This document shows, piece after piece, positions 1-9,180 of a stretch of DNA of 43,824 nucleotides. The position numbers were made by a program, and so were the translations under genes. The notes beneath the pieces were generated by a model, which searched no databases, was not told the origin of the DNA, and saw only the letters and a program-made list of their open reading frames with translations. The DNA comes from Amphritea atlantica (GTDB taxonomy: Bacteria; Pseudomonadota; Gammaproteobacteria; Pseudomonadales; Balneatricaceae), in assembly GCF_900111095.1 (NCBI RefSeq), contig NZ_FOGB01000013.1, forward strand, positions 72,170-115,993, given 5' to 3'. Each line of letters opens with the position of its first letter. The first letter of the stretch is position 1.

Positions 1-346
1 TGGTTCGAGTCGAAGTGAGCCTGCGAACGGAGACAAACCTTGCGCGTTCTTTGCGCAGCCGTAATCCATCCGAACGCTTCGTTCAGACCGCAGCAAAGAA
101 CGCGGCTCGCCAGACGCGACCTAGTCGCTTACGAGTTGCTCGAAAAAGCTAACGTTCCAACCGACTAACCAGCACTCGCGCTGACACAAGACAAGCCTCG
201 TTCTTTGTGACTCCCAGACATCTGACTTCGATAAAGTCCACCCTAAATCAATAACCCGCACATTTATTCACTTCCGCCTCTGTACCTTGTCGTTCTCCTG
301 TGCCAATGTGTGGGAAATATCTGAATAGCAGTTGGAGAATAACAAT
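1..346. other. Non-coding leader region, structured in its first 155 bases
   Basis: I see no convincing gene here. One frame on the plus strand is open from the window edge to a stop at 150-152, but its translation is very arginine-rich and matches nothing I know. The first 110 bases contain a perfect 12-bp inverted repeat (separate entry) with a smaller hairpin inside its loop (GAACG at 72-76, CGTTC at 80-84). The nonamer CGTTCTTTG occurs at 45-53 and again at 199-207. This could be a dispersed intergenic repeat or the edge of an upstream element. From about 210 to 346 I see only the likely upstream region of the gene starting at 347. Confidence 0.4.
43..104. repeat. 12-bp perfect inverted repeat
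   Basis: CGCGTTCTTTGC at 43-54 is the exact reverse complement of GCAAAGAACGCG at 93-104, separated by 38 bases. The loop holds a second stem of 5 bp at 72-84. No T-run follows, so it does not look like an ordinary terminator. Function unknown. Confidence 0.6.
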
Positions 347-589
347 ATGCCTTTGACAAACGATATCCAGGAAGAGATCAATATGCTGATTCGTTTCAGC
401 CAGAGCAGTGATCATCAGGGACTCAAAGTACATCAGGATGTAGCGGCAGCGGAACTGGTTAACGCAACTCAGCGTCTGTTTGATAAGAAACTCATTACAC
501 AGATTGACGGCGGCTATCTGACGCCCCTTGGACACGAAGCAGCAGATCAGGCTCACGCCCTGCTGAATATACTCAACGCGCCTAAATAA
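347..589 (+). CDS. TIGR02647 family small protein
   Basis: An 80-residue protein resembling the gammaproteobacterial TIGR02647 family, seen in the opening MPLTNDIQEEINML, a central GLKVHQDV segment and the later LITQIDGGYLTPLG. Family members are sometimes annotated as putative DNA-binding proteins, but the function is not established. A TTG codon in frame at 332 would add five residues. I chose ATG 347 because a GGAG Shine-Dalgarno sequence lies nine bases upstream of it. The gene stands alone: the next gene begins 34 bases downstream in the same direction. Family assignment is from recognised sequence character; the biological role is unknown. Confidence 0.75.
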   Translation: MPLTNDIQEEINMLIRFSQSSDHQGLKVHQDVAAAELVNATQRLFDKKLITQIDGGYLTPLGHEAADQAHALLNILNAPK

Positions 590-623
590 GACGTGCAACA
601 AGACCTGAAAAAAGAACCCGTTC

Positions 624-1286
624 ATGCATCAAGCAGAGATCCTCATTGAAGATATCAACGTCTGGGAAACCCAGATGTTTACTGTGCAAAATCCGCTGCA
701 CAGCACTATCCGGGCTCCCCTTCTGAAACTGATTTACAGCCTGCGGGATAATCAGCAACAGGCCATAGAGAGTGACGTCGCGCCAACAGCTAAACACGCA
801 CTTTATGAAAGTACGCTGGATCTGCTGCAGCACCCCGATCCGGTTATTTCAGAGCTGCGGGAGTTTATTGAGGAGATGCTGGTTACTGTTGCCAGTGCCG
901 TCAATGAACCGTTCTGGCCTGAAGGCGCCCAGGCGAGGGCAGATATCGTCGAATCCTGGTTTCATGTCACCGAAAACGGGGGTTATCATGACACCCATGC
1001 GCATCCGAACTGCTCCTGGTGCGGCATCTACTATGTTGACGCCGGGGAGTGCGACATCCAGAGTCGTAATGGCATAAACCGCTTCTACGATCCACGCCAC
1101 GGCGCGGACCAGTATCTGGATGCAGGCACCGCCTATCTCAACGGCACTGGCAGTTGGGATTTTGCCGCCGTTGAGGGGCAGGTGGTTATTTTCCCCTCCT
1201 ATCTCAAGCATGCAGCGATGCCCTATTTTGGTCAGCAAGACCGGGTTATTATCGCCTTTAACAGTCAGATCCATTTTCAGGAATAA
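624..1286 (+). CDS. Putative 2OG-Fe(II) oxygenase (TIGR02466-like)
   Basis: A 220-residue protein resembling the TIGR02466 / 2OG-FeII_Oxy_5 family, putative 2-oxoglutarate- and iron-dependent dioxygenases of unknown substrate. The C-terminal half carries the double-stranded beta-helix signature: a His-x-His-Pro segment (H125, H127, P128) followed by CGIYYV, then a distal H196 in FPSYLKHAAMPYF, and R207 eleven residues later, in the position expected to bind the 2-oxoglutarate carboxylate. The N-terminal ~100 residues are helical and variable, as in relatives. The ribosome-binding site is weak (a purine tract only). It lies 18 bases upstream of the acyl hydrolase gene and may share its transcript. 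Fold and cofactors are inferred from motifs; substrate unknown. Confidence 0.72.
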   Translation: MHQAEILIEDINVWETQMFTVQNPLHSTIRAPLLKLIYSLRDNQQQAIESDVAPTAKHALYESTLDLLQHPDPVISELREFIEEMLVTVASAVNEPFWPEGAQARADIVESWFHVTENGGYHDTHAHPNCSWCGIYYVDAGECDIQSRNGINRFYDPRHGADQYLDAGTAYLNGTGSWDFAAVEGQVVIFPSYLKHAAMPYFGQQDRVIIAFNSQIHFQE

Positions 1287-1304
1287 ACGTTAAAAGGAGG
1301 CCCT

Positions 1305-1946
1305 ATGAAACAGATTCTGGTTTATGGAGACTCGCTAAGCTGGGGCATTATCCCCGATACACGCCAACGGTTTGAATTTCACCAGCGCTGGCCCGGCCGG
1401 CTGGAACAGCTGATCAATAAGACGGGGGCATCGATACGGGTGATCGAGGACTGCCTCAATGGTCGCAGAACGGTACTGGATGATCCTTTCAAACCGGGGC
1501 GTAACGCCGCCACAGGCTTGCAACAACGTATCGAGATAAACACCCCTCTGGAACTGATCATCATTATGCTGGGCAATAATGATTTTCAGAGCCCGCATAC
1601 GTTTACCGCAGCGGAAGCCGCTCAGGGAGTTGCCACACTGGTACAGACGATTCGACAAGCCCCCGTAGAACCGGGCATGCCGATCCCCCCGATCTTACTG
1701 CTTTGCCCACCCCCTATTATCCAGCCTAAAGGGGCCATTGCTGCAAAATTCAGAGGAGCTGAAACCAAGTGGTCAGGATTCAACCAGGCTTTGAAAAAAA
1801 TCGCCGCTGACACTCAGTGCGATTTTTTTGACACTGGCAGTGTAATCAGCGCCAGCAAAGTAGACGGTATCCACCTCGATCTGGAACAACATCAACAACT
1901 GGCAGTATCGATACATCCCATTATTGAGGATATATTAAAGCGCTGA
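1305..1946 (+). CDS. SGNH/GDSL-family acyl hydrolase (arylesterase type)
   Basis: A 213-residue GDSL hydrolase that closely resembles the small arylesterase/acyltransferase group including the Mycobacterium smegmatis acyltransferase MsAcT. Block I is GDSLSWG with catalytic Ser10. The oxyanion Asn is N92 in IIIMLGNNDF. The catalytic pair is D187 and H190 in VDGIHLD. The phrase CPPPI around residues 133-137 also matches this group. There is no signal peptide, so it is expected to be cytoplasmic. The start is well fixed: AAAAGGAGG lies a few bases before ATG 1305. These enzymes cleave short-chain esters and some catalyse acyl transfer or perhydrolysis; the natural substrate is unknown. Confidence 0.85.
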   Translation: MKQILVYGDSLSWGIIPDTRQRFEFHQRWPGRLEQLINKTGASIRVIEDCLNGRRTVLDDPFKPGRNAATGLQQRIEINTPLELIIIMLGNNDFQSPHTFTAAEAAQGVATLVQTIRQAPVEPGMPIPPILLLCPPPIIQPKGAIAAKFRGAETKWSGFNQALKKIAADTQCDFFDTGSVISASKVDGIHLDLEQHQQLAVSIHPIIEDILKR

Positions 1947-2011
1947 CGGAACTTCCGCTGGCATCACGAATCTGACCTGCAACATTTCATCTTTTGCATA
2001 CAGGACTGGCA

Positions 2012-2518
2012 ATGCTCAACACTCTCAACTGTTTTTTCCGCAGCCCATGGTACTGGCTGGCCATGATAGTGGTCGGCATGGCTATGGAAGGCGTAGCACT
2101 TTATTATCAGTATGTCCTCAACTATGGTCCCTGCGTACTCTGTATCCACGTACGCATCTGGGTGCTGGCATTTATCCTGCTGGGGATTCTTGGGCTACTG
2201 TGCCACAACAGCCGGCCCCTGAGTATTCTGATCAGCCTGTTGACGGTGGTGGCTGCGGTGGGTTTAACCGAGCGCTCCTGGATGACCTTTGCCATTGAGC
2301 GCAACCTGATTGAAGGCAGCTGCACGATGGGCACAGGCCTGCCTGACTGGTTTGCACTGGACCGCTGGCTACCCGCTATTTTTGAACCCTGGGAACTGTG
2401 CGGCTGGACCCCAGAACTGATGTTCGGTATTACCATGGCAGAAGCACTGTTGGTGACTTCAGCCGTTGCCGTTATAGGCACACTGCTGGCGACCCTCGCT
2501 CTGTACAAAAAAACCTGA
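2012..2518 (+). CDS. dsbB: Disulfide bond formation protein B (DsbB)
   Basis: Inner-membrane quinone reductase that re-oxidises the periplasmic thiol oxidase DsbA and passes electrons to ubiquinone. Starting at ATG 2012 (AGGA six bases upstream), the protein has 168 residues with four hydrophobic segments. The two essential cysteine pairs fall at C41/C44 (PCVLC) and C104/C130, the same numbers as in Escherichia coli DsbB, and the conserved Arg48 is present. A TTG codon in frame at 1994 would add six residues but would spoil this numbering and lacks a better ribosome site. No dsbA gene is nearby. The following 170 bases contain no clear terminator. Confidence 0.93.
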   Translation: MLNTLNCFFRSPWYWLAMIVVGMAMEGVALYYQYVLNYGPCVLCIHVRIWVLAFILLGILGLLCHNSRPLSILISLLTVVAAVGLTERSWMTFAIERNLIEGSCTMGTGLPDWFALDRWLPAIFEPWELCGWTPELMFGITMAEALLVTSAVAVIGTLLATLALYKKT

Positions 2519-2691
2519 AACCTTTGCTTATAAAAGCGGTACCTTATACTCTCATACCCTGTTGGCTGACAGGGCCAGAAGGATCTGTTGAGACCGACAG
2601 CGGGCATGCGTTCCCTACAGTAGAGAGATAGTAGAAAGAATCAGTAGAGAAAAGAGGCAAAGCGCCCGCTTACAACGGGCCATTTATAGCG

Positions 2692-3663
2692 ATGAAAGAT
2701 CCCAAAATTGTCTTCTTTGGTCCGGTAGGCGCTGGCAAAACAACCGCTATCGCGACAATCACTAACAATAACAGCGCCACCACCGAAGCCCGTATCTCGG
2801 ATACCGGCCTGAGGCGCAAAAGCAGAACCACCGTAGCGATGGATTATGCGCTGTTAGAAAACGACGGCCAACGGATCCATCTTTACGGTACCCCGGGACA
2901 GGAGCGGTTCCGGTTTATGTGGGAAATGGTCTCAACCGAGCTCGCCCAGGACTGTAGTGGCCACATTATGCTGCTGGATAATGCCCGCAACCACCCCCGT
3001 AAAGATCTCGAGTTCTACCTGCATAACTTCACTATTTACAATCCTCATACCCGCCTGGTTATCGGCGTCACCGGAAGCGACCTGGTCCCCACACCAACCC
3101 GGGCTGATTATGCTGCATGGCTCACCGAACTGGAGATAAAGGCCCCACTGTTTTTTATCGATGCCCGCCGGGCTGAAGACATCCAGTTATTGATTGATCA
3201 GATCCTGCAACCGGAATTGCCCGGGCATGCCAACGCATGTGATTATGGTGTGTCGCAGACAGAAGAAGAAATAAGCCTCGAAGACCTGTTTGCAACGACA
3301 CATGATTATCCGTTATTCACTCCCGCACTGATCACTGAGATTGAATCGATTGGCCCGGTGACCGGCGCAGCGCTATTGAACGTCGACAACCAACCTGAAT
3401 ACTCCTCTCTTAAACATCATCAGCTACAGCAACTGCTGACGTTTACTGCCGACCTTCCTGCGGTGCGTCGTCGGATAGATGATTGTGGCTCCATCGAAAG
3501 CTTTACCCTGCGTACCGGGACAGAGGGCTACTATCTGGTGATGCTGGCTGACAACCAGGTACTGGGGGTCCACTGCAGTGACCAACTCAGTCTGCTGACA
3601 CTAAAGCAGGAGATCGATAACCGGATGCAGTGGAGCGTTAACCTGACGCCTTCACCAACCTGA
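2692..3663 (+). CDS. Small GTPase domain fused to a Roadblock/LC7-like domain
   Basis: A 323-residue protein with two parts. Residues 1-180 are a Ras-like GTPase of the COG2229/MglA-like kind: P-loop GPVGAGKTT (10-18), a switch I threonine near T46/T47, a G3 motif GTPGQERF (66-73) and a divergent G4 motif TGSD (127-130) in place of NKxD. Residues from about 208 to 320 look like a Roadblock/LC7 domain, with the helix-strand opening ITEIESIGPVTGAALLNV and the closing strand-helix YLVMLADNQVLGVHC. In MglA/MglB systems the Roadblock protein is a separate GTPase-activating partner; here both appear in one chain. No clear Shine-Dalgarno precedes ATG 2692; a small GCCCG/CGGGC hairpin lies at 2664-2680. 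Role unknown. Confidence 0.7.
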   Translation: MKDPKIVFFGPVGAGKTTAIATITNNNSATTEARISDTGLRRKSRTTVAMDYALLENDGQRIHLYGTPGQERFRFMWEMVSTELAQDCSGHIMLLDNARNHPRKDLEFYLHNFTIYNPHTRLVIGVTGSDLVPTPTRADYAAWLTELEIKAPLFFIDARRAEDIQLLIDQILQPELPGHANACDYGVSQTEEEISLEDLFATTHDYPLFTPALITEIESIGPVTGAALLNVDNQPEYSSLKHHQLQQLLTFTADLPAVRRRIDDCGSIESFTLRTGTEGYYLVMLADNQVLGVHCSDQLSLLTLKQEIDNRMQWSVNLTPSPT

Positions 3664-3720
3664 GGCATAAGCTTATACCGAAAACATCCAGCAAAAAATG
3701 CTCCGCCACGCCCGTTCCGA

Positions 3721-3750
3721 TTGCACATCGGCGCCCAGAATCTGTACAAT
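3721..3750 (+). promoter_or_regulatory. Predicted sigma-70 promoter for the DUF2788 gene
   Basis: TTGCAC at 3721-3726 and TACAAT at 3745-3750 are separated by 18 bases, giving a predicted start near 3757 and a leader of about 30 bases before the GTG start at 3789. Confidence 0.5.
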
Positions 3751-3788
3751 CCGAGTCCCTTTAGGTTTATTAAGATAAGGATTACCTG

Positions 3789-3989
3789 GTGCGTCTGGCT
3801 GAAATTGAAGCGATCTCTCTGAATGTGGGCATTACCGTCTTCGCCGCCTATGTGTTTTTTATCATCTACGATCTGGCCAAAAAATCAAATGCAGGCAAGT
3901 TTGGCACGGCCGTTCTGTTCTTTGCACTGGGTCTGGGTCTGGCTGCTTTTCTGGTGAAAACGGTGGTTGTATACATGATAGAGGGCTGA
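3789..3989 (+). CDS. DUF2788 small membrane protein
   Basis: A 66-residue protein with two hydrophobic helices (about residues 12-29 and 40-62) separated by the conserved basic segment DLAKKSNAGKFGT, which is the hallmark of DUF2788. It starts with GTG at 3789, supported by AAGG eight bases upstream. It is preceded by its own predicted promoter and followed directly by a hairpin that overlaps its stop codon. The family is widespread in gammaproteobacteria and has no known function. Confidence 0.8.
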   Translation: MRLAEIEAISLNVGITVFAAYVFFIIYDLAKKSNAGKFGTAVLFFALGLGLAAFLVKTVVVYMIEG

Positions 3990-4009
3990 TATAAAAACGT
4001 TTATATCAG
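3986..4009. terminator. AT-rich hairpin between convergent genes
   Basis: CTGATATAAA (3986-3995) pairs perfectly with TTTATATCAG (4000-4009) around a 4-base loop and overlaps the DUF2788 stop codon. It lies between converging genes and may end both transcripts, although the following T-run is poor. Confidence 0.5.
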
Positions 4010-4041
4010 TGTTCTGTAATCAAAACCGCCCTTAAAAGAGC

Positions 4042-4545
4042 TCAGCGCTGTAGCGTGTCGGCAGTAACCGGCTGTAGCTGAAAGCCCGGCATCAGTATAC
4101 TGAATGCCTTCCCAAATCCCAGCACCAGGCGCCCCTGTCCTGGGGTCAGTCGAAACAGTATGAAATCCGGAAGGGTGCTCAACAACTCCACCGTCGGTCC
4201 ATGTCTTTCGCGGTATAGTTCCATCACCGTATCATACTCCGGGGTATTACGATCCACCTCACTGGCCTGACATTGCAGGCTTACCCGGTTTCGGGCAAAC
4301 AGGTTGCGACTGACCGCCTCATCCTCAATCAACATGACCCCAACGGCCGGCGAGCGCATCAGGTTAACAGTATGAGAGGCAAGTTGACTGACAAAAATAT
4401 AGAGCTGACGGTCACTTAAAACGAACGGTGAATAACTTGCTTCAGGGCTGCTCTCGCCCTGAGTCGCCAGCTGCAGCGTTCTACTGTCATGCAACAAATG
4501 ATTCAACTGTTCAACCGCCTGATCACCGGCCTGCGTCTCTGGCAT
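4042..4545 (-). CDS. HugZ/HutZ-type pyridoxamine 5'-phosphate oxidase-fold protein
   Basis: A 167-residue split-barrel flavin/heme-binding protein of the HugZ/HutZ group linked to heme utilisation. Recognisable family segments are LQLATQGESSPEASYSPFV near the N-terminus, IFVSQLASHTVNLMRSPAV and the acidic MLIEDE run, and the C-terminal LPDFILFRLTPGQGRLVLGF. I start it at ATG 4545, with a strong GGAGGAGG five bases upstream; a TTG at 4560 lies in front of that ribosome site and is unlikely to be used. No heme transport genes are nearby, so a specific heme-degradation role cannot be asserted. It converges with the DUF2788 gene and diverges from kdsA. Confidence 0.8.
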   Translation of the reverse strand: MPETQAGDQAVEQLNHLLHDSRTLQLATQGESSPEASYSPFVLSDRQLYIFVSQLASHTVNLMRSPAVGVMLIEDEAVSRNLFARNRVSLQCQASEVDRNTPEYDTVMELYRERHGPTVELLSTLPDFILFRLTPGQGRLVLGFGKAFSILMPGFQLQPVTADTLQR

Positions 4546-4614
4546 TGCGACCTCCTCCAATGGTTATTAATCAACCGCCTGAATATAAATATACTCCATT
4601 GCCCGGCAGATTAA

Positions 4615-5502
<888 letters not shown>

Positions 5503-5511
5503 CCCTCGTGT

Positions 5512-5532
5512 GGCGGCCCTTTCGGGGCCGCC
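5512..5532 (+). terminator. GC-rich hairpin after kdsA
   Basis: GGCGGCCC (5512-5519) pairs with GGGCCGCC (5525-5532) around a 5-base loop, ten bases after the kdsA stop. A clear T-run is lacking, so it is a probable rather than certain terminator. Confidence 0.55.
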
Positions 5533-5659
5533 AACAGCCTGTCTGTTACCTTTCTGATAAGATACCTGTCGTTTTGACAGCTGTTAACCTTAACTCTTTG
5601 TTAGTCATACTCTATTATCATACAGAATCGCCAGGATTATCGATTAAGGGTGCACAGGA

Positions 5660-7645
5660 ATGGCTACACCAAGCGACCTCATCTACGACAAACTTGAACC
5701 GGGCCAGGTGATCGGCCCGGATCATCATCAGTTCAGGCTCACCAGCCAGTTTCAGACTAACCGCTTTGGCCAGCTCTGGTACGCAGAGGACCTGTCCACC
5801 AGCCGGTCAGTACCTGTTACCCTGCAGATCTTTGACCCAGCGCTGCTGAAGCATCAGGGGTTTATCGATTCGGCCCAGAAACATATCGTTCTGAGCAAAA
5901 AGTTTAAACACCCACACCTTGCGGAATACTATGGAATGTTCCGCCATAAAGGGATACTGCTGTTCTTTGCCATTGAGCTGATGGACGGCCTGACTCTGGA
6001 AAAACTACTCAGCAGCGGCCAGGCCAATAAGCTCAAGGATAACCAGAAAAAAGGGCTGCTACAGCAGCTGGCGACGGCCATCGATACCGCCCATGCCGGA
6101 GCAGGCCAAGCGCATAAAGGGATCTGCCCCGCATCAATCTTTATCAACAAGCAGGGCGGAGTAAAGCTGGCTAACTTTGCCTTCGATGAAGCGATGACTA
6201 TAGCCGATGAGATGAGCAATATTCCCTCCTCCCATCTGGCTTATCAGGCGCCTGAGTCGTTCCACCCTAATCCGGTCACCGTCGAAGCCGATATCTACGC
6301 ATTCGCCTGTATTGTTTACCAGCTACTGAGTGGTAAAGCTCCCTTCCTGGCTACTGATGATGAATCAACCCGGGTACGCAAAGAGCTTAAAAAACCAGCT
6401 TCACTGAACCCGGAGCAGTGGGAAATTCTGCAATCAGCCTTTGCAACTGATCCGGAGCAGCGGCCACGCCAGGCCACTCTGTTATTCAAAAATATCATTG
6501 AAGCTGGCGATAAAAAGGAACCTCAGCCTGAGGATGATATTCCTGAACCGCTACAGGATGACTCAGTACAACGACGCAGATTCTGGCCCATCCATGTACC
6601 CGACTGGGCGATCTCAGTCCTGATTTTCATCTCTGGTTTTCTACTGGGTTTTACGGTTGCCTTCTTCATCGGTTTAGACAACACCGGGAAGGTTGAGATG
6701 GCTCTGGATCAGGTCCGCACAGAACTGCAACTCGCCCGGGAAGATATCGCAGCGCTGCAACAAACGCTCAGGACGGAACGTCAGGATCGAGCCCTTGAAA
6801 CCGAAACGCTGCGTAATGAACTAAAAAGCAAGGCCGATGAAGCCCAGTCGCTGCATAAAGAGCTGATGGATGTAAAGTTTGCTGACCCGGATAAGCTGAC
6901 CGTGTTCACCGATCAGCTGGACGACGGATTCAAGGGCCCACAGATGATCATTATTCCCCGGGGGAGCTTCATCATGGGCGACCAGAAACTGGTCGGTGAT
7001 GACAACGAGCTACCCGCCCACCAGGTGACTATCAGCCACCGTTTTGCGCTGTCGCGGAACGAGGTCACCTTCAACGACTATGACTACTATGCCCGCTCCA
7101 TGGGACGGCCACTACCCAGCGATGAGGGCTGGGGACGCGGCAATCGCCCGGTGATCAATGTCAGTTGGAAAGATGCGAAAGCCTATGTGCAGTGGCTGGC
7201 ATTACTGACGGGGCAGCCTTACCGCCTGCCCACTGAAGCAGAGTGGGAGTATGTTGCCCGGGCAGGAACCGACACCAACTACTGGTGGGGTGACGAGCTT
7301 GAAGCGGAACGCGCAGTGTGTGGTGAGTGCGGCACAAAATGGGACGGTAAGAAAACCGCCCCAGTGGCATCTTTTCCACCAAATTCATGGGGCATTCATG
7401 ATATGAACGGTAATGTCGATGAATGGGTTGAGGACTGCTATCAGGACTCCTATTTTGGAGCCCCCGAAGATGGTTCTGCCATGATTGATGGTGATTGTGA
7501 ATTCCGTGTAATGCGCGGCGGCTCCTGGTTCGATATCGGCCGGGTAATCCGCTCATCAAGCCGCTACCGCCACCTGCCAGATAGCAGTAAGAACAGTTGG
7601 GGATTCCGTATAGCACTCGACCTGTCCGATAAACCAAACGAGTAA
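5660..7645 (+). CDS. Membrane pseudokinase with coiled coil and FGE-sulfatase-like domain
   Basis: A 661-residue multi-domain protein. Residues 20-285 have a Ser/Thr protein kinase fold, but the catalytic residues are gone: the beta-3 lysine is Q56, the HRDLKPxN loop reads HKGICPAS (152-159), and DFG reads NFA (172-174). The structural APE (197-199) and the following D211 remain. A single membrane helix spans about 317-339, followed by a periplasmic coiled coil (about 343-405). Residues 428-655 are an FGE/SUMF1 domain, with YRLPTEAEWEYVARAG, DMNGNVDEWVED and VMRGGSW, ending in SWGFRIAL. The cysteine pair of true formylglycine-generating enzymes is absent between RGGSW and the end. AAGGG lies nine bases before the ATG. 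It is followed within five bases by a DUF4139 gene. Confidence 0.85.
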   Translation: MATPSDLIYDKLEPGQVIGPDHHQFRLTSQFQTNRFGQLWYAEDLSTSRSVPVTLQIFDPALLKHQGFIDSAQKHIVLSKKFKHPHLAEYYGMFRHKGILLFFAIELMDGLTLEKLLSSGQANKLKDNQKKGLLQQLATAIDTAHAGAGQAHKGICPASIFINKQGGVKLANFAFDEAMTIADEMSNIPSSHLAYQAPESFHPNPVTVEADIYAFACIVYQLLSGKAPFLATDDESTRVRKELKKPASLNPEQWEILQSAFATDPEQRPRQATLLFKNIIEAGDKKEPQPEDDIPEPLQDDSVQRRRFWPIHVPDWAISVLIFISGFLLGFTVAFFIGLDNTGKVEMALDQVRTELQLAREDIAALQQTLRTERQDRALETETLRNELKSKADEAQSLHKELMDVKFADPDKLTVFTDQLDDGFKGPQMIIIPRGSFIMGDQKLVGDDNELPAHQVTISHRFALSRNEVTFNDYDYYARSMGRPLPSDEGWGRGNRPVINVSWKDAKAYVQWLALLTGQPYRLPTEAEWEYVARAGTDTNYWWGDELEAERAVCGECGTKWDGKKTAPVASFPPNSWGIHDMNGNVDEWVEDCYQDSYFGAPEDGSAMIDGDCEFRVMRGGSWFDIGRVIRSSSRYRHLPDSSKNSWGFRIALDLSDKPNE

Positions 7646-7650
7646 GAGTG

Positions 7651-9084
7651 ATGCCTAAATACCAGACCAACACCCGCCTGCCCGCACTATTACCCAAAAT
7701 GATGATAGGCGTGTTAGCCAGCACAGCACTGCACGCTGCCCCACTGTCCGTGGATGCTGAAAAACAAAAGGATCTGAGTATTACCCTCTACAATCAGAAC
7801 CTGGGACTGGTCAGAGATGTCCGCAGCCTCCCCCCCATCAATCAGGGGCAGACTCTCTATATCCGCGATGTCAGCCACCAGATAATGAGCCAGACCCTGC
7901 AGGTAGAGAATGCCGGAAAAATTCTTGAGCAGAATCTCAACAATAATCTGATCTCCGTTTATGCGCTGCTTAACGCCTATACCGGCAAGACCGTGCAACT
8001 GGCACGCTTTAACAGCGTCACCGGCAACGAAACCGTTGCGGATGTATTGTTATTGAGTTCCGACGGCAACCAGGCACTGATTGAACAACAGGGACAGATC
8101 GAAACCGTACCGGTAAATCAGCAGGGCTGGCGCTTTATTTTTCCATCCATACCGGAGGGGATGCAGGCCCGTCCAAGCCTGGAGATCCGCTCAGCCGGCA
8201 CCCCCAAAGCCAGTGATGCCGTACTGACCTACCTCACCTCGGGACTCAGCTGGCAGATGGATTATGCCCTGGTGCTGAATACCCAGGGCGATCAGCTTAA
8301 ACTCGATGGACTGGCAACCCTGAACAACAATACCGGGGTGGACTTCCAAAACAGCAAAGTGCTGTTAATGGCCGGTCAGGTCAATCAATCTCCTGCGCCG
8401 ATGCTGCGCCAGAAAACAGCCATGCTGATGGCCGAGTCGATGGCAGACAGCGGTGCGCCACAGGCATTTCAGGATTATCAACTGTACAAACTGCCTCAAC
8501 GGGCCAGCCTGCTAAATGGGCAAACCAAGCAGGTCAGCCTGATCAGTGCCGATAAGGTTACTGCCAACAAAACCTATCACTATCAGTTTCAGGTATACCC
8601 CTCACTAAACCGAGAGACCCTTGATCAGAAACCGGATATTACTATCAGCTTTCGCAACGGGGAAAAAGAGGGACTGGGCTTTCCTCTGCCAGCCGGTACC
8701 GCCAGAGTGTTCAGTCCTGATACAGAGGGGCTGAAACACTTTATTGGCAGCGCCGCTATCCCAAACAGCAGCAAAGGGCAAACCATCAACCTGCCAATAG
8801 GCAAAGCATTTGATCTGACCATCAGGCAGCAACAAACCCTGTTTGAGAAACACGACAACAGCATTCTCAGTGGTTATGACCTGAAGCTCAGCAACAGCAG
8901 TCATCAGCCAAAAGAGATAGAGATCAGCGCAAACTTCCATCAGGACTGGAAGGTGACCGAGAGCAGCCACCCCTATACCCGGGTAAACGCCAGTCAGCTG
9001 CGCTGGACCATCAGTCTACCGGCAGATAGCACCAGCCACCTGCAATTTAAAACTGAACTTAAAAGTCTGCTGAAGAAAAACTAA
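7651..9084 (+). CDS. DUF4139 domain-containing exported protein
   Basis: A 477-residue protein with a signal peptide (hydrophobic MMIGVLASTALHA, likely cut before APLS). The mature part resembles DUF4139 proteins: ITLYNQNLGLVRDVR at the N-terminus, the central LTYLTSGLSWQMDYAL segment and a beta-rich C-terminal half ending in KTELKS. Family function is unknown. It begins five bases after the pseudokinase/FGE gene, with GTG 7648 and ATG 7651 both possible; no strong separate ribosome site is seen, so translational coupling is likely. Both products would be envelope-located, which suggests they work together (inference only). A clear terminator follows. Confidence 0.78.
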   Translation: MPKYQTNTRLPALLPKMMIGVLASTALHAAPLSVDAEKQKDLSITLYNQNLGLVRDVRSLPPINQGQTLYIRDVSHQIMSQTLQVENAGKILEQNLNNNLISVYALLNAYTGKTVQLARFNSVTGNETVADVLLLSSDGNQALIEQQGQIETVPVNQQGWRFIFPSIPEGMQARPSLEIRSAGTPKASDAVLTYLTSGLSWQMDYALVLNTQGDQLKLDGLATLNNNTGVDFQNSKVLLMAGQVNQSPAPMLRQKTAMLMAESMADSGAPQAFQDYQLYKLPQRASLLNGQTKQVSLISADKVTANKTYHYQFQVYPSLNRETLDQKPDITISFRNGEKEGLGFPLPAGTARVFSPDTEGLKHFIGSAAIPNSSKGQTINLPIGKAFDLTIRQQQTLFEKHDNSILSGYDLKLSNSSHQPKEIEISANFHQDWKVTESSHPYTRVNASQLRWTISLPADSTSHLQFKTELKSLLKKN

Positions 9085-9099
9085 TAAAGCACGGAATCT

Positions 9100-9131
9100 G
9101 CACCCCGACGGAGTTCCAGGGGTGCTGTTTT
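9100..9131 (+). terminator. Rho-independent terminator of the pseudokinase-DUF4139 operon
   Basis: GCACCCC (9100-9106) pairs with GGGGTGC (9119-9125) and is followed by TGTTTT, 15 bases after the DUF4139 stop codon. Confidence 0.7.
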
Positions 9132-9180
9132 CATCACGATGTTGGAGGCATTAAACCAGCCCTTTAACGCAGATGCTTAC

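Noticed and set aside
1-11. TGGTTCGAGT at the window edge resembles a tRNA T-loop (GGTTCGAnTC).
   Set aside because: The following bases do not pair to form the T-stem or an acceptor stem and no CCA end follows; the similarity is a short match only.
3-152. Open frame from the left edge to TAA at 150, which could be the 3' end of a gene.
   Set aside because: The translation is dominated by arginine and serine, matches no family I know, and coincides with inverted repeats.
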